Part shown: positions 37,703 to 48,813 of the stretch, piece by piece | How the letters are laid out: each line of letters begins with the position of its first letter | Numbering within the stretch: position 1 is the stretch's first letter | Origin: Nitrospira sp. | Lineage (GTDB): Bacteria; Nitrospirota; Nitrospiria; Nitrospirales; Nitrospiraceae | Reading direction: 5' to 3' | Length of the DNA: 64,000 bases | Assembly (NCBI GenBank): GCA_020853775.1 | Contig: JADYYH010000119.1 | Coordinates: 1 to 64,000 of the forward strand | Notes under the pieces: generated by a model | Told to the model about the DNA's origin: nothing | Database searches by the model: none | Seen by the model: only the letters and a program-made list of their open reading frames with translations | Position numbers and translations under genes: made by a program

Positions 37703-38851
37703 ATGAAACGAGCTCTGCCACATTGGTCGCTCATCCTGCTCTGTGTCACCGTCGCGGCCTGCACACGCCAGGATCCTCCGACCCCATCCGCCAAACCCGT
37801 GCCTCCGTCGGTCGTCGCCAACGGCCAACCGGATATCCGGACGATGCGCATCGATGCCTCACCGTCCCTGCCGGCCCTCACGTTGTCGGCCAGAGTGACG
37901 TATGCGGAGGACGGCTTCTCAAGAATTTCCTCCCCCCTTCAGGGACCGGTGCTCGACGTGCGGGCTAAACTTGGCCAGGCCGTCAAGGCCGGAGACGTGT
38001 TGATGGTCATCGATGCAGCGGATATCGCTCGTGCGTACGCCGCCTATGTCGAGGAAATTTCAGAGTTGGGATTGGCCGAACGCAACTATGAACTGACCAA
38101 GGATCTGTACGACGCCCAGGCCATGGCGTTGAAGGATCTGGAACATGCGGAAAACGATCTGAATCGCGAACGGGCCGAATTCAAACAGGCGAAAGAGCGA
38201 CTGCTTTCCCTCCGCGTCCCGGCCGCCGAACTCAGCAAACCCCTCGCGCAACAACAGATTACGTCGCGCTTCGAACTCCGGAGCCCGTTGACGGGGACCG
38301 TCGTGGAACGCAATGTGACGCCGGGACAAATCGTCGGGACCGCCTCCGATCAGCCGCTGTTTACCGTGGCCAATCTGGATCGGTTGCAGGTGGTGGCGGA
38401 TGTGTACGAGCACGACCTCTCCGGAATTCTGGTGGGCGCGCTCGCAGCGATGACAGTGGAAGCTTATCCGGCCGTCGAATTTCCGGCGAAGATTGCCGTC
38501 ATCGGCGACGTGGTGGATCCCGCCACCAGAACGATCAAAATTCGAGCCACGGTTTCCAATCAGGACCGCCGCTTGAAGCCGGAAATGTTTGCCCGGCTGA
38601 CGATCGCCGGCCACACCATGCGCCCGAAGATTGTGATACCCAAGCAAGCGGTATTGGAACGATCCGGCAGACAATGGATCGTGGTGGAACTCGCGCCTGG
38701 CCGGTACGAGGAACGCGCCGTGACAATCGATAGTGTGACGGACAATCAGGTGACGATTCGAGAAGGTGTCAGGACTGGAGAACGCATCGTCCTCAGCCCC
38801 TCGTCCATGAACCACCTGGCTGCCAGCGATACTTCAGCCGGCGGGGCCTAG
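37703..38851 (+). CDS. Efflux adaptor lipoprotein (CusB/CzcB-like membrane fusion protein)
   Basis: 382 residues. Lipoprotein signal with VAAC lipobox at about residue 20. Then a lipoyl-like half (PLQGPVLDVRAKLGQAVKAGDVLMVID), a helical hairpin (about 100-180), the second lipoyl half (LRSPLTGTVVERNVTPGQIVG) and beta-barrel domains. Such adaptors join an inner-membrane RND or ABC pump to a TolC-type channel. Neither pump nor channel is encoded next to it: the next gene is on the opposite strand and is not TolC-like. The cargo is unknown; metal efflux is a guess from family. Confidence 0.8.
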   Translation: MKRALPHWSLILLCVTVAACTRQDPPTPSAKPVPPSVVANGQPDIRTMRIDASPSLPALTLSARVTYAEDGFSRISSPLQGPVLDVRAKLGQAVKAGDVLMVIDAADIARAYAAYVEEISELGLAERNYELTKDLYDAQAMALKDLEHAENDLNRERAEFKQAKERLLSLRVPAAELSKPLAQQQITSRFELRSPLTGTVVERNVTPGQIVGTASDQPLFTVANLDRLQVVADVYEHDLSGILVGALAAMTVEAYPAVEFPAKIAVIGDVVDPATRTIKIRATVSNQDRRLKPEMFARLTIAGHTMRPKIVIPKQAVLERSGRQWIVVELAPGRYEERAVTIDSVTDNQVTIREGVRTGERIVLSPSSMNHLAASDTSAGGA

Positions 38852-38878
38852 ACGGCTCACCGCGAACATCGACAGCGG

Positions 38879-40105
38879 CTACAACGCGGCGACCAGAATC
38901 CGCACCAACCCTGACAGATCCTCAGTATCGACGCCTACCACCGTCCGATTCGACATATTGGTATACGACGCTTCCAGGGACAGGGTGGTGGGATGCCCGT
39001 AAATCGGGTTGAGGTGAAACGCAAACATGCCCCGGCCCACGATGCTCTCCGTTGCAATCAAACCGTCGCTCGACTTCGTGCTGGTGTAGCCGCCCATGGC
39101 GCTCACCAGTAATCGCTGGCTTTGTTTATACAGCAGCGACACGGAGGCCATCGGCGTCTGAATCTTCGCGCCCGACCAGCTCTGTGTTTCGGAACGGTAA
39201 CTCAATGTCGGCGCGAGCGTCAGGGTGTTGAGGGGACGATAGGCCGCGACCAGGGTTTGGGCAAAGGTCGTGGATTGGGCGCCCCCACGCATGTCATCAT
39301 TCGTCAGGATGTAGCTCGAGGAGAGTCTGGCGTTCCAGGTGAGGCCCGTATAGGCCAGGGCCGCTTCCATGCTGTTACTCTGGCTGCGCTGAGCGGTCAT
39401 TCCCGCAGGAATGTAGCTACTCGCCAGGGCGCTTCGCGCATAGGTCAGGCTCAGCTCCGGCCAGGTCGCCTTCGCCAACGCAATGCCGATCCGGCTGACG
39501 TCCTGTTGAAGGCGCGGCCGGTTTGGCTCCAGATCCACGTTGTTCCAGGTCTGGCCGGATGAACTGCGCAGCTTTGCAATGCCCAGCCCCCATTCGGCCC
39601 ACATTTCCCTAATCGTCTGATCCGGCGAGTTAAAGAAGGCTTTGCCGGCCGACCGATAAGTGATGCCGTATCGTACCGGACCGTTGGTGCCGGTGAGGGC
39701 CATGCGCACCATGCGTTTGGCGCCATCATCGCGTTGATCGATGCGCGAGGTGAGGCCGGCATCATTGGTCGCGTTGTTCGCCACTTCACCTTCTGCCGTG
39801 AGCTGCCCCTTAAGCCAGGTGGAATTGGCGCCGACTCCTTTGGTTTGCGGACGCTCGGAATCAGGCACCAGATCTTTCAATCTGGTGGATGTCGGGGGCG
39901 GCGCAAACGACGTCGCTTGAAAAGATGTGTGGAGGACGGGAGAGGCAATCGAAAAGGGAATCGCGGCGGTACCGGCTACCCGGGCCGTGTCGCTGAACGA
40001 AATACGCTGGAGCAGGAGTTCCGACTGTTGCTGGTCTTCAGCCCGGACCGATGAGGGTAGGAGAAGGAGCAGGCAGAAGACCCGGATGATCCGGCCCGTC
40101 GTCAT
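38879..40105 (-). CDS. Predicted outer-membrane beta-barrel protein
   Basis: 408 residues. Signal peptide ending SSVRAED, then a Pro-rich segment (about 70-80), then repeated amphipathic strands (LSLTYARSALASS, LTWNARLSSSYILTN, LTLAPTLSYRSETQSW, LVSAMGGYTSTKSSD), consistent with a barrel of many strands. I do not recognise a named family. The ATG at 40105 is preferred over an upstream TTG. It faces the efflux adaptor gene tail-to-tail (27-base gap). The 174 bases before it, up to bioA, contain nothing I recognise. Confidence 0.55.
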   Translation of the reverse strand: MTTGRIIRVFCLLLLLPSSVRAEDQQQSELLLQRISFSDTARVAGTAAIPFSIASPVLHTSFQATSFAPPPTSTRLKDLVPDSERPQTKGVGANSTWLKGQLTAEGEVANNATNDAGLTSRIDQRDDGAKRMVRMALTGTNGPVRYGITYRSAGKAFFNSPDQTIREMWAEWGLGIAKLRSSSGQTWNNVDLEPNRPRLQQDVSRIGIALAKATWPELSLTYARSALASSYIPAGMTAQRSQSNSMEAALAYTGLTWNARLSSSYILTNDDMRGGAQSTTFAQTLVAAYRPLNTLTLAPTLSYRSETQSWSGAKIQTPMASVSLLYKQSQRLLVSAMGGYTSTKSSDGLIATESIVGRGMFAFHLNPIYGHPTTLSLEASYTNMSNRTVVGVDTEDLSGLVRILVAAL

Positions 40106-40279
40106 GACACCGTGCTCGTCGAGGCCATCGCATAACACAACATGCAATCAAGTGTAGCACTCGATTTCCGCATGCCCGGCCGCAACGACAGTGCACACAA
40201 CCTGTCGAGAGACTGTTCCGGCCTGAACACCGAACGGCTGTCGCGTGTGAGGAGAAATCAGCAGGAAAGACGGACGATT

Positions 40280-41662
40280 TTAGCGCGAGGGGCTGTGTGC
40301 TTCGGTCGTCTCACGAATCGCACTGTGCAAAATTGCGATCATCGTGGTGAGCTCGCGAGGCGAGATGGAGAGGGGAGGCACCAACGCGATCACATTGCCG
40401 AGCGGCCGCAGGAGCAGTCCACGAAGCCGGCAGGCCTGTGCCACGCGATGTCCGATGCGACGGTCGAGTGGATAGGGCGTTTTGGTGTGACGATCCTGCA
40501 CTAACTCGATGCCGATCATAAAACCGCATTGACGAATGTCGCCCACATGCGGCAACTCGGCCAATGGTTGTAAGAGACGAGTCAGCAGGCGCGATTTCTT
40601 CCGCACCTGGGCGAGAGTCTGTTCGCGGCGGAATATCTCGAGATTGGCCAGGGCCACGGCGCAGCCCAGCGGATTGCCCGTATAACTGTGCCCATGGAAG
40701 AAGGTCTTCCACTCGTCATACCGTCCCAGGAAGGCGCGATAGATCGCTTCCGTCGTCAGCGTCGCGGCCAGCGGCATATACCCGCCGGTCAACCCTTTGC
40801 TGATCGCCATCAGATCCGGCGTCACCCCCTCATGCTGACAGGCGAACATCTTGCCGGTCCGTCCGAAACCGGTCGCCACTTCGTCGACGATCAGCAATAC
40901 GTGGTATCGCGTGCAGAGCTCCCGGACGCGTGCGAGATATCCCGGCGGGGCCACCATCATGCCGGCTGCAGCCTGCACCAGCGGCTCGACAATGACACCG
41001 GCCAGCTCGCGATGCCGGGTCTTGAGGAGGCGTTCGAGCGGATCGATGCAAGCCATGTCGCACGATGGGTAGGTCTTACCCAGCGGACAGCGATAACAGT
41101 AGGGCGGCTCGACCTGATGTGTGGGAAAGAGCAGCGGCTTAAAGCGCGCATGGAACAGTTCAATGTTGCCGACACTGACTGCGCCGATCGTGTCGCCGTG
41201 GTACGCCATTTTCAAATGTGCGAAGGACTGTTTCGTTCCGGCCGCAGGCTTGATTTGCTGCCAGTATTGCACTGCCATCTTGAGCGCCACTTCGACCGCC
41301 GTCGAGCCGTTGTCGGAATAGAACACCCGCCGCAGCCCTTTCGGCGCAAGCCGAACAAGTTCGCGAGCCAGCCGGATCGCCGGCGGGTTGGACAGGCCGA
41401 GAAACGTCGAATGTGCGATCTTCCGGAGCTGCAGGTTGAGCGCTCGATCCAGGCGGGGATGCCGGTGTCCGTGAAGATTCACCCAAATGGAAGCGGTGCC
41501 GTCGAGATATTTCCGGCCTTCCGTATCGATGAGATACGATCCTTTGCCTTGTTCGATGATCAGAGGCGTCTCTTGTTCCCATTCCTGCATCTGCGTGAAC
41601 GGATGCCACAGGTACGCATGATCCCAGGCAGCGAGTGGTGGACGTGTGGATGGACGTGTCAT
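40280..41662 (-). CDS. bioA: Adenosylmethionine--8-amino-7-oxononanoate aminotransferase
   Basis: 460-residue PLP enzyme of biotin synthesis, converting KAPA to DAPA with SAM as amino donor. Class III aminotransferase motifs: N-terminal HLWHPFTQ-type block ([12 protein letters not shown]), [15 protein letters not shown] for PLP phosphate, [21 protein letters not shown] and the PLP-lysine in [12 protein letters not shown]. It is alone here; no other bio gene is in view. It is divergent from lepA. Confidence 0.92.
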   Translation of the reverse strand: MTRPSTRPPLAAWDHAYLWHPFTQMQEWEQETPLIIEQGKGSYLIDTEGRKYLDGTASIWVNLHGHRHPRLDRALNLQLRKIAHSTFLGLSNPPAIRLARELVRLAPKGLRRVFYSDNGSTAVEVALKMAVQYWQQIKPAAGTKQSFAHLKMAYHGDTIGAVSVGNIELFHARFKPLLFPTHQVEPPYCYRCPLGKTYPSCDMACIDPLERLLKTRHRELAGVIVEPLVQAAAGMMVAPPGYLARVRELCTRYHVLLIVDEVATGFGRTGKMFACQHEGVTPDLMAISKGLTGGYMPLAATLTTEAIYRAFLGRYDEWKTFFHGHSYTGNPLGCAVALANLEIFRREQTLAQVRKKSRLLTRLLQPLAELPHVGDIRQCGFMIGIELVQDRHTKTPYPLDRRIGHRVAQACRLRGLLLRPLGNVIALVPPLSISPRELTTMIAILHSAIRETTEAHSPSR

Positions 41663-41758
41663 TGGGTGGTGCGATGGGACGCGGTGAGCACGCGGCAGTG
41701 ATCGCGTGGATGCATGAAACGCCGCGCCGCGCGCGGATTATACCGGCGGGCGATTTCT

Positions 41759-41787
41759 TTGACAACGTGGGAGGCGGTCACTATAAT
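41759..41787 (+). promoter_or_regulatory. Perfect-consensus sigma-70 promoter for lepA
   Basis: TTGACA, 17 bases, TATAAT: all 12 positions match. RNA should start near 41794, only about 12 bases before the lepA ATG; GGGGA lies between them. Confidence 0.8.
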
Positions 41788-41805
41788 GAACCGATTTTGG
41801 GGAAC

Positions 41806-43617
41806 ATGAGCCAGGATTTGCAAAGTCTCATCCGAAATTTCTCGATCATCGCCCATATCGATCACGGTAAATCGACCCTCGCCGACCGGCTCCTCGACGC
41901 AACTGGCGCAGTCACTGCCCGGGAAGCGAAGGAGCAGATCCTTGATGCGATGGACTTGGAGCGTGAGCGTGGTATCACGATCAAAGCTCACGCCGTCGCC
42001 ATCCGCTACAAGGCTCAGGACGGGAAGACCTATTTACTGCATTTGATCGATACGCCGGGGCACGTCGACTTCACGTACGAAGTATCACGCAGTCTTGCGG
42101 CCTGCGAGGGCTCGCTCCTGCTCGTCGACGCGACACAAGGCGTTCAGGCCCAGACCATCGCCAACGTGAACCTGGCCATGGGCAACCACCACACCATCAT
42201 TCCGGTCATCAACAAGATCGATCTGGCCAGCGCCGATGTCGAAGGCACCAAGCAGCAGATTTCCGACGTGCTAACATTGGATGCCACGGATGCCATGCTT
42301 GTGAGCGCGAAGGAGGGACTGGGCGTGCCGGAGGTCCTCGAGGCGATCGTCAAACGTATTCCGCCTCCGTCCGGCGATCCGACGCGCCCGCTCAAGGCGC
42401 TGATTTTCGACTCCTGGTTCGACAATTATCAAGGCGTGATCGTGCTGACCCGCATCATCGATGGCTCCGTGCGGCCTGGCATGAAAATCAAGGTCATGTC
42501 GAACGACCGGTTGTTCGAAGTGACGGAAGTCGGGCAATTCACGCCAAAACGAACGAAGGGCACGCAACTGCTGACGGGAGAAGTCGGCTATCTCTGCGCC
42601 AACATGAAGGAAGTGGCCGACGTCAAAATCGGCGACACGCTCACCGATGCGGCACGCCCGACGGACCAACCGTTTCCCGGATACAAGGAAGTCAAACCGT
42701 TGGTCTTTTGCGGACTCTATTCAACGGACACCGCCCGCTACGAAGATCTGCGCGATGCGCTTTTGAAGTTGCGGCTGAACGACTCGTCTTTCATTTACGA
42801 GCCGGAAACGTCGCTGGCGCTCGGGTTCGGATTCCGATGCGGGTTCCTCGGCCTGCTCCACATGGAAATCATTCAGGAGCGGTTGGAACGGGAATACGGC
42901 CTCACCCTCATCACGACCGCGCCGACCGTCATCTACCGGATCCTCACCACAAAAGGGGATGTGCTGGAACTGAACAACCCCGCGGAATTGCCCGAGCCGA
43001 GTTCGATTGCGTCCTTCGAAGAGCCGTTCATTCTGGCCACACTAATTGCACCGGAGCGTTACCTCGGGACGTTGTTGCAGTTGTGTCAGGAACGTCGCGG
43101 CATCCAACGGAGCATCCACTATCTGGATCCGACCCGCGTGGTGATTGCCTACGAATTGCCGCTCAACGAAGTGATTCTCGATTTTTACGACAAGCTTAAA
43201 TCCAAGACCCAGGGCTATGCGTCGCTCGATTACGAATTGCTCGGCTACCGCGAGTCCGAACTGGTGCGACTGGACATTCTGCTCAACGGCGAACCGGTCG
43301 ATGCGCTCTCGTTCATCACCCATAAGGAACGGGCCTATCAGCGCGGGCGCCAGGTCGCCGAAAAGATGAAAGAGCTCATTCCCAAACAGATGTTCGAAAT
43401 CGCCATTCAAGCGGCCATCGGCAACAAAATCATCGCTCGTGAAACCATCGGCGCCATCAAGAAAAACGTCACGGCGAAATGTTACGGCGGCGACATTTCC
43501 CGTAAACGTAAATTGTGGGACAAGCAGAAGGAAGGCAAGAAGCGCATGAAGGCGGTGGGGCGCGTCGAAGTGCCGCAGGAAGCGTTTCTAGCCATTCTCA
43601 AGGTGGGCGAGGAATGA
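41806..43617 (+). CDS. lepA: Elongation factor 4 (LepA)
   Basis: 603-residue ribosomal GTPase that can back-translocate or otherwise tune the ribosome. GTPase motifs: AHIDHGKST (16-24), DTPGHVD and NKIDL. The EF4-specific C-terminal domain follows ([27 protein letters not shown]). The ATG begins the standard N-terminus, right after a perfect promoter. lepB overlaps its stop by 4 bases, a common pairing in bacteria. Confidence 0.96.
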   Translation: MSQDLQSLIRNFSIIAHIDHGKSTLADRLLDATGAVTAREAKEQILDAMDLERERGITIKAHAVAIRYKAQDGKTYLLHLIDTPGHVDFTYEVSRSLAACEGSLLLVDATQGVQAQTIANVNLAMGNHHTIIPVINKIDLASADVEGTKQQISDVLTLDATDAMLVSAKEGLGVPEVLEAIVKRIPPPSGDPTRPLKALIFDSWFDNYQGVIVLTRIIDGSVRPGMKIKVMSNDRLFEVTEVGQFTPKRTKGTQLLTGEVGYLCANMKEVADVKIGDTLTDAARPTDQPFPGYKEVKPLVFCGLYSTDTARYEDLRDALLKLRLNDSSFIYEPETSLALGFGFRCGFLGLLHMEIIQERLEREYGLTLITTAPTVIYRILTTKGDVLELNNPAELPEPSSIASFEEPFILATLIAPERYLGTLLQLCQERRGIQRSIHYLDPTRVVIAYELPLNEVILDFYDKLKSKTQGYASLDYELLGYRESELVRLDILLNGEPVDALSFITHKERAYQRGRQVAEKMKELIPKQMFEIAIQAAIGNKIIARETIGAIKKNVTAKCYGGDISRKRKLWDKQKEGKKRMKAVGRVEVPQEAFLAILKVGEE

Positions 43618-44393
43618 GCGTGGACCCCAATGCCCGACCGGAGGAAGTCCCCGCAGCGACTACCCCGGCGACGCCACCCACGCCCTCCGAACCGGCATCC
43701 ACTGAACCACGCCTGGTCGCGGCAAATCAACCGGCCCACAAGTCGATCCTGCGCGAATATGCGGAAGCCATCATCATCGCGATGTTACTCGCGTTCGCTA
43801 TCCGTGTCTTCGTCGTGCAAGCCTTCAAAATTCCATCCGGCTCGATGATTCCCACGCTCCTGGTGGGAGACCATATTCTGGTCAGCAAATTATCCTACGG
43901 TCTCCAGTGGCCGACGGACTGCAAGTTTCAACCGGGCTTTCCACCGGTGACCTGCTATTCCTCGCACACCGTCATTCCGTTCGGATCGATTCAACGCGGC
44001 GACATCATCGTCTTTCGGTTTCCCGAAGATGAGGACAAGGACTTTATCAAGCGCGTGATTGGGTTGCCGGGCGACACCATTCACGTGCGCAACAAGGTGG
44101 TGCATATCAACGGCACCCCGTTTGATGACCATGCCTTCACGCAGCACACCGATCCGCCCATCCATGATGGGCACATCAGCCCGCGAGACAATTTCGGGCC
44201 GGTCACGGTGCCCGAAGATGCCTACTTCGTGATGGGAGACAACCGGGATCACAGTCTCGACAGTCGGTTCTGGGGATATGTGCGCACGGAAAAAGTGCGC
44301 GGCAAAGCATTTCGCATTTACTGGTCGTGGAGCGGCCAAGGATCGTGGACGGAATGGGTACGATGGGAAAGGTTAGGAAAAGCCATTCAGTAG
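43614..44393 (+). CDS. lepB: Signal peptidase I
   Basis: 259 residues. Removes Sec signal peptides at the outer face of the inner membrane. A Pro/Thr/Ala-rich cytosolic lead of about 45 residues precedes one membrane helix (52-70). Catalytic Ser77 ([10 protein letters not shown]) and Lys146 ([12 protein letters not shown]) are present, as is [19 protein letters not shown] overlap with lepA shows coupled translation. No second membrane helix, unlike the E. coli enzyme. Confidence 0.95.
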   Translation: MSVDPNARPEEVPAATTPATPPTPSEPASTEPRLVAANQPAHKSILREYAEAIIIAMLLAFAIRVFVVQAFKIPSGSMIPTLLVGDHILVSKLSYGLQWPTDCKFQPGFPPVTCYSSHTVIPFGSIQRGDIIVFRFPEDEDKDFIKRVIGLPGDTIHVRNKVVHINGTPFDDHAFTQHTDPPIHDGHISPRDNFGPVTVPEDAYFVMGDNRDHSLDSRFWGYVRTEKVRGKAFRIYWSWSGQGSWTEWVRWERLGKAIQ

Positions 44394-44446
44394 GGCGATC
44401 CGGCCATGCCAGACCGTCGAACGGGCACGCGGGTGAAGAGGCGGCA

Positions 44447-45427
44447 GTGGATCACACCGCACTCAGCGCGTACATCCAACGGTTTTCCAGGGCCAGCGTG
44501 CTGGTCATCGGAGACTTGATCCTGGACCATTACGTCTGGGGCCGGGTCAGCCGGATTTCTCCAGAAGCTCCCGTGCCGGTGGTGCATGTCGAATCGGAAT
44601 CCTTGAAGCTTGGCGGCGCGGCGAACGTCTTCAACAACATCCTCGCGCTTGGCGGCCAGGCGGATATTTGCGGCGTCATCGGGGCAGACGAAAGCGGACG
44701 GCTCCTCCTGAAAGAATTGGGCGGGCGCAGGCAGGGACGGGGCGGCGTCGTCATCGATCAAAGCCGGCCGACGACCAGAAAATCACGCGTCGTCGCTCAC
44801 AACCAGCAAATCGTGCGGTATGACGTTGAACGGCGCAACGAGCTGTCGGGCCTGCTGCAGCGTCGTATCCTTCGCTACGTCGAATCGCGCCTGAAGGAAC
44901 TCTCCTGCCTGGTGGTCTCGGACTACGCCAAGGGCGTGGTCACGGCTTCGCTGATGACAGAGTTGACTCGTTTGGCAGGACAGCGCAAGATCCCCATTGT
45001 CGTCGACCCCAAGGTGGAGCATTTCAGCTATTACAAGGGCGTGACCGTCGTCACCCCCAACCACCTCGAGGCCACACAAGCGGCCGGCGTGCAAGGCGAA
45101 GATGACAACACGATCAATAAAGCCGGGATGGTCCTTCGCCAACGACTGGGATGCCAGACCGTGCTCGTGACCAGAGGCGAACGGGGTATGAGCGTGTACC
45201 AGGGCCACGGCGACCATTGGCATATTCCCACTCGCGCCAGGCAGGTGTATGACGTAACCGGTGCCGGAGATACGGTCGTCGGGACCCTTGCGCTGGCGCT
45301 CTCGACCGGAGCCAGCATGCGCGAGGCGGCCATACTCGCCAATCAAGCCGCAGGCGTCGTGGTCGGGATGGTCGGCACCGCCACAGTGACCGCCGCACAA
45401 TTGGCGGATGCCTTGGGGCAGAGCTGA
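44447..45427 (+). CDS. rfaE1: Heptose-7-phosphate kinase (RfaE1 type, kinase domain only)
   Basis: 326-residue PfkB-family kinase making heptose 1,7-bisphosphate for LPS core. It has GDLILDHYVWG near the start, LGGAANVFNNI for sugar binding and DVTGAGDTVVGT with the catalytic Asp. The nucleotidyltransferase half of HldE is absent, so that step must be encoded elsewhere. The GTG start has GAAGAGG at 6 bases; earlier starts would overlap lepB. kdsB follows with a 1-base gap, which fits a core-LPS operon. Confidence 0.85.
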   Translation: MDHTALSAYIQRFSRASVLVIGDLILDHYVWGRVSRISPEAPVPVVHVESESLKLGGAANVFNNILALGGQADICGVIGADESGRLLLKELGGRRQGRGGVVIDQSRPTTRKSRVVAHNQQIVRYDVERRNELSGLLQRRILRYVESRLKELSCLVVSDYAKGVVTASLMTELTRLAGQRKIPIVVDPKVEHFSYYKGVTVVTPNHLEATQAAGVQGEDDNTINKAGMVLRQRLGCQTVLVTRGERGMSVYQGHGDHWHIPTRARQVYDVTGAGDTVVGTLALALSTGASMREAAILANQAAGVVVGMVGTATVTAAQLADALGQS

Positions 45428-45428
45428 G

Positions 45429-46199
45429 GTGCCACGCTCGGTCACGGTGGTGATTCCAGCCCGGTACGGGTCCTCACGGTTTCCGGGAAAGCCATTGATC
45501 GATCTCCTGGGCAAGCCAATGATCCAACATGTCTATGAGCAGGCGAAGGTCTGCCGCGCGGTAGACGATGTGCTCGTGGCCACGGATGACGACCGGATCA
45601 AACGGGCGGTCGAAGGATTCGGGGGCCAGGTGCTCATGATGACGGAGCCTTATCGTACCGGCACCGATCGTGTGGCGGCCGTCGCCAAGACCCGTGGCGG
45701 GGACTGTTACATAGATCTGCAGGGGGATGAAATTCTGCTGCATCCCGACCTGATCACGGATCTGGTCGAGCCATTCCTAGCCAGCGACGCGCCGATGGGG
45801 ACCCTCAAACGGCGAATCGACTCCGACCAGGACCTGCAGAATCCCGGCGTGGTCAAAGTCACGACTGACCGTAACGGCAATGCCCTCTACTTTTCGCGGG
45901 CACCGATCCCGCTGGTTCGCGACGATCCGAAACGGTCGGCCGTCCCGGGGTTACATTTCATTCACCTGGGTCTGTATATCTATACGCGCGAGACCCTCGC
46001 GAGCCTGGCGGCATTACCGACCGGAATCCTCGAAGAGGCGGAAAAACTCGAACAGTTGCGCGCACTGGAGAACGGAATCCGGATTCGCGTCTGGGAAACT
46101 TCCCAGAAGTCCTTACGCATCGATAGTCCTGAGGACGTGCCATTGGCCTTGGCCCAACTCCGGGCGCATATGAGCGGATCGGGGAGGCGTCAACCATGA
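45429..46199 (+). CDS. kdsB: 3-deoxy-manno-octulosonate cytidylyltransferase
   Basis: 256 residues. Activates KDO with CTP to CMP-KDO. Nucleotidyltransferase motif [13 protein letters not shown] near the N-terminus, LQGDEILL for metal and substrate, and [11 protein letters not shown] near the C-terminus. The GTG start directly follows the heptose kinase stop. CTP synthase is the next gene, supplying its substrate. Confidence 0.95.
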   Translation: MPRSVTVVIPARYGSSRFPGKPLIDLLGKPMIQHVYEQAKVCRAVDDVLVATDDDRIKRAVEGFGGQVLMMTEPYRTGTDRVAAVAKTRGGDCYIDLQGDEILLHPDLITDLVEPFLASDAPMGTLKRRIDSDQDLQNPGVVKVTTDRNGNALYFSRAPIPLVRDDPKRSAVPGLHFIHLGLYIYTRETLASLAALPTGILEEAEKLEQLRALENGIRIRVWETSQKSLRIDSPEDVPLALAQLRAHMSGSGRRQP

Positions 46200-46230
46200 C
46201 TATTGGCCGCATTCACAAGAAGGTGCCACG

Positions 46231-47832
46231 ATGAGCAAGCTGATCTTTGTGACCGGGGGTGTCGTGTCGTCGCTCGGAAAGGGCCTGGCTTCCGCGTCCA
46301 TCGGCAATCTGCTCGAAAGCCGCGGGTTGAAGATCACCTTTCTGAAGCTCGACCCGTACATCAACGTCGATCCCGGCACCATGAACCCCTACCAGCACGG
46401 CGAGGTGTATGTCACGGAAGACGGGGCCGAGACCGATTTGGACCTTGGGCATTACGAACGCTACACCTCGCTGACGCTGACACGCGAGAACAACTACACG
46501 ACCGGCCGCATTTATCACTCGGTCATTACCAAGGAACGGCGCGGAGATTATCTGGGCGGCACGGTGCAAGTGGTGCCGCATGTGACCGACGAGATCAAGC
46601 AATGTATCATGCGGACCTCGCAAGGCATGGACGTCACGATCGTGGAGATCGGCGGTACGGTCGGCGACATCGAAAGCCTGCCGTTCCTGGAAGCCATTCG
46701 GCAGATTCCTTACGACGTCGGGCGCGACAACGTCCTGTATGTGCACCTGACGCTTGTCCCGTACATCGGCGCCGCCGGCGAGTTGAAAACCAAACCAACC
46801 CAGCATTCCGTCAACAAGCTGCGCGAAATCGGTATTCAGCCGAACATCCTGCTGTGCCGCACGGATCGATACCTTCCGCCGGAACTCAAAGCCAAAATCG
46901 CCATGTTTTGTAACGTGGAGAAAGATGCGGTCATCACGGCCAAGGATGTCGAGACCATCTACGAAGTGCCGATCGTGTTCCGCAAGGAAGGGCTGGATGA
47001 ACTGATTGTGCGGCAGCTGAAGCTGGAAACCGGTCCGCCCAATCTGCGTGAGTGGGACGCGATGGTCCAGAAGATCAAGCATCCCAAACACGAGGTATCG
47101 ATCGCCCTCGTCGGAAAATATGCCGGGCTGAAAGAATGCTACAAGAGCCTGGCCGAGGCCCTGGTGCACGGCGGGATCGACCATGAAACCCGTGTGAACG
47201 TCACGTGGATCGAATCCGAAGACGTGGAACGGCAGGGGACGGAGCGAATCCTGCGCGAGGCCGACGGTATTCTCATTCCCGGCGGCTTCGGCTCACGCGG
47301 GATCGAGGGGAAGATTGTCACGATCCAATACGCGCGAGAACATCAGATTCCATTTCTCGGTTTGTGTCTGGGCATGCAATGCGCCACGATCGAATTTGCG
47401 CGCAACGTCGCTGGACTCACCGGCGCGAACAGCGCGGAGTTCGATGCACAGTCGCCGCATCCGGTCATCCACCTCATGTCCGACCAGCAATCCGTCAACG
47501 ACAAAGGCGGCACGATGCGCCTCGGCGCCTATGCCTGTACACTAGGAGAGGGCACCCTGGCGCACAAAATGTACGGCGTCAGCGAGGTGCGGGAACGGCA
47601 TCGCCATCGGTATGAATTCAACAATGCTTATCGCGAGCAATTGACGGCAAAAGGGCTGATTTTGAGTGGCCTGTCACCGGATGGCCGACTGGTCGAAATC
47701 GTCGAACTGCAAAACCATCCCTGGTTTCTGGCCACGCAGTTCCATCCGGAATACAAGTCTCGGCCGCATCATCCGCATCCCTTGTTTAGCGGGTTTGTGG
47801 GGGCGGCGTTGCGCCGCAAGTGCGGCCACTAA
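46231..47832 (+). CDS. pyrG: CTP synthase
   Basis: 533 residues. Converts UTP to CTP using glutamine. N-terminal synthetase domain begins with [21 protein letters not shown]; the C-terminal glutamine amidotransferase domain has the Cys in LGLCLGMQ and the His-Glu in FHPEYKS. Placed between kdsB and kdsA, so it feeds CTP into KDO activation. A structured repeat begins 4 bases after its stop. Confidence 0.97.
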   Translation: MSKLIFVTGGVVSSLGKGLASASIGNLLESRGLKITFLKLDPYINVDPGTMNPYQHGEVYVTEDGAETDLDLGHYERYTSLTLTRENNYTTGRIYHSVITKERRGDYLGGTVQVVPHVTDEIKQCIMRTSQGMDVTIVEIGGTVGDIESLPFLEAIRQIPYDVGRDNVLYVHLTLVPYIGAAGELKTKPTQHSVNKLREIGIQPNILLCRTDRYLPPELKAKIAMFCNVEKDAVITAKDVETIYEVPIVFRKEGLDELIVRQLKLETGPPNLREWDAMVQKIKHPKHEVSIALVGKYAGLKECYKSLAEALVHGGIDHETRVNVTWIESEDVERQGTERILREADGILIPGGFGSRGIEGKIVTIQYAREHQIPFLGLCLGMQCATIEFARNVAGLTGANSAEFDAQSPHPVIHLMSDQQSVNDKGGTMRLGAYACTLGEGTLAHKMYGVSEVRERHRHRYEFNNAYREQLTAKGLILSGLSPDGRLVEIVELQNHPWFLATQFHPEYKSRPHHPHPLFSGFVGAALRRKCGH

Positions 47833-47836
47833 TCGT

Positions 47837-47959
47837 GAGATGCTGAAACCGGCCTCCATCTGCGTTCTCGGTCGCGTGTACCCTTGCGACGTACCACAAG
47901 GGTACGCCTCAGTCCACACGCTTCCTGCGGCCTTGCTGGAAGACCGGTTTGAGCATCTC
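47837..47959 (-). repeat. Structured intergenic repeat, copy A
   Basis: A 123-base nested palindrome. Outer arms GAGATGCTGAAACCGG and CCGGTTTGAGCATCTC pair except for one G/G mismatch. An inner hairpin pairs GTACCCTTG with CAAGGGTAC. The minus strand shares CCGAGAACG, AGTTGGAGGCC-like and GTTTCA blocks with copy B at 62349. It fills nearly all the pyrG-kdsA gap. Confidence 0.75.
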
Positions 47960-47979
47960 CTGTGAGCGTCGAATAATCT

Positions 47980-48813
47980 ATGAGTCATGCTATTCAAGTT
48001 GGAAATTTTACGGTCGGGGCGGGGCATCGGCCGTTTTTGATCGCGGGACCCTGCGTGATCGAAAGCGAACAGCTCGTCATGGATACGGCGGGACGTATTG
48101 CGGAGATCACCAAGTCGCTGGGTATGCCCTATGTATTCAAGTCGTCCTTCGATAAGGCCAATCGTACGTCCATTTCGTCTTTTCGTGGACCGGGGCTGGA
48201 GAAGGGGCTGGTCGTCCTGGCCAAGGTCAAGCAGCAGATCGGCGTGCCGATTCTCACCGACGTCCATTCGGAAGAGCAGGCGACAGAAGCCGGCCATGTC
48301 GTAGACATTCTCCAGATTCCCGCCTTTCTCTGCCGCCAGACCGACCTGCTGATTGCCGCCGCCAAGACCGGCAAGGTCGTGAACATCAAGAAGGGGCAGT
48401 TCCTGTCGCCGCCGGAAATGGGCAACGCCGTCAAGAAAGTGGAAGACGCCGGCAACCGCCGCATTGTCCTGACGGAGCGGGGCTCCTCGTTCGGCTACAA
48501 CAATCTGGTGGTGGACATGCGCGCATTTCCCATCATGCGCCGCTTCGGCTATCCGGTGGTCTTCGATGCCACTCATAGTGTGCAGCTGCCGGGGGGGGGC
48601 GGCACCAAATCCAGCGGCCAGCGAGAATTCGTGGAACCCTTGGCGTGCGCGGCGGCAGGAGCCGGCTGCGACGGGTTCTTCATGGAAGTGCACCCGGATC
48701 CCGATTCCGCCCTGTCCGATGGACCGAACATGGTCCCGCTTCATGCGCTTCATTCACTCCTTGAACGGGTATTACGTATATGCGACGCAGCCGCTCCACA
48801 ACCGGTCCGGTAA
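47980..48813 (+). CDS. kdsA: 2-dehydro-3-deoxyphosphooctonate aldolase (KDO-8-P synthase)
   Basis: 277 residues. Condenses PEP with arabinose 5-phosphate to KDO 8-phosphate. TIM-barrel motifs: [58 protein letters not shown] and FDATHSVQ. It lacks the Cys of metal-dependent forms at the IAGPC-following position only by inspection; the class is not settled. kdsD overlaps its end by 34 bases. Confidence 0.95.
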   Translation: MSHAIQVGNFTVGAGHRPFLIAGPCVIESEQLVMDTAGRIAEITKSLGMPYVFKSSFDKANRTSISSFRGPGLEKGLVVLAKVKQQIGVPILTDVHSEEQATEAGHVVDILQIPAFLCRQTDLLIAAAKTGKVVNIKKGQFLSPPEMGNAVKKVEDAGNRRIVLTERGSSFGYNNLVVDMRAFPIMRRFGYPVVFDATHSVQLPGGGGTKSSGQREFVEPLACAAAGAGCDGFFMEVHPDPDSALSDGPNMVPLHALHSLLERVLRICDAAAPQPVR

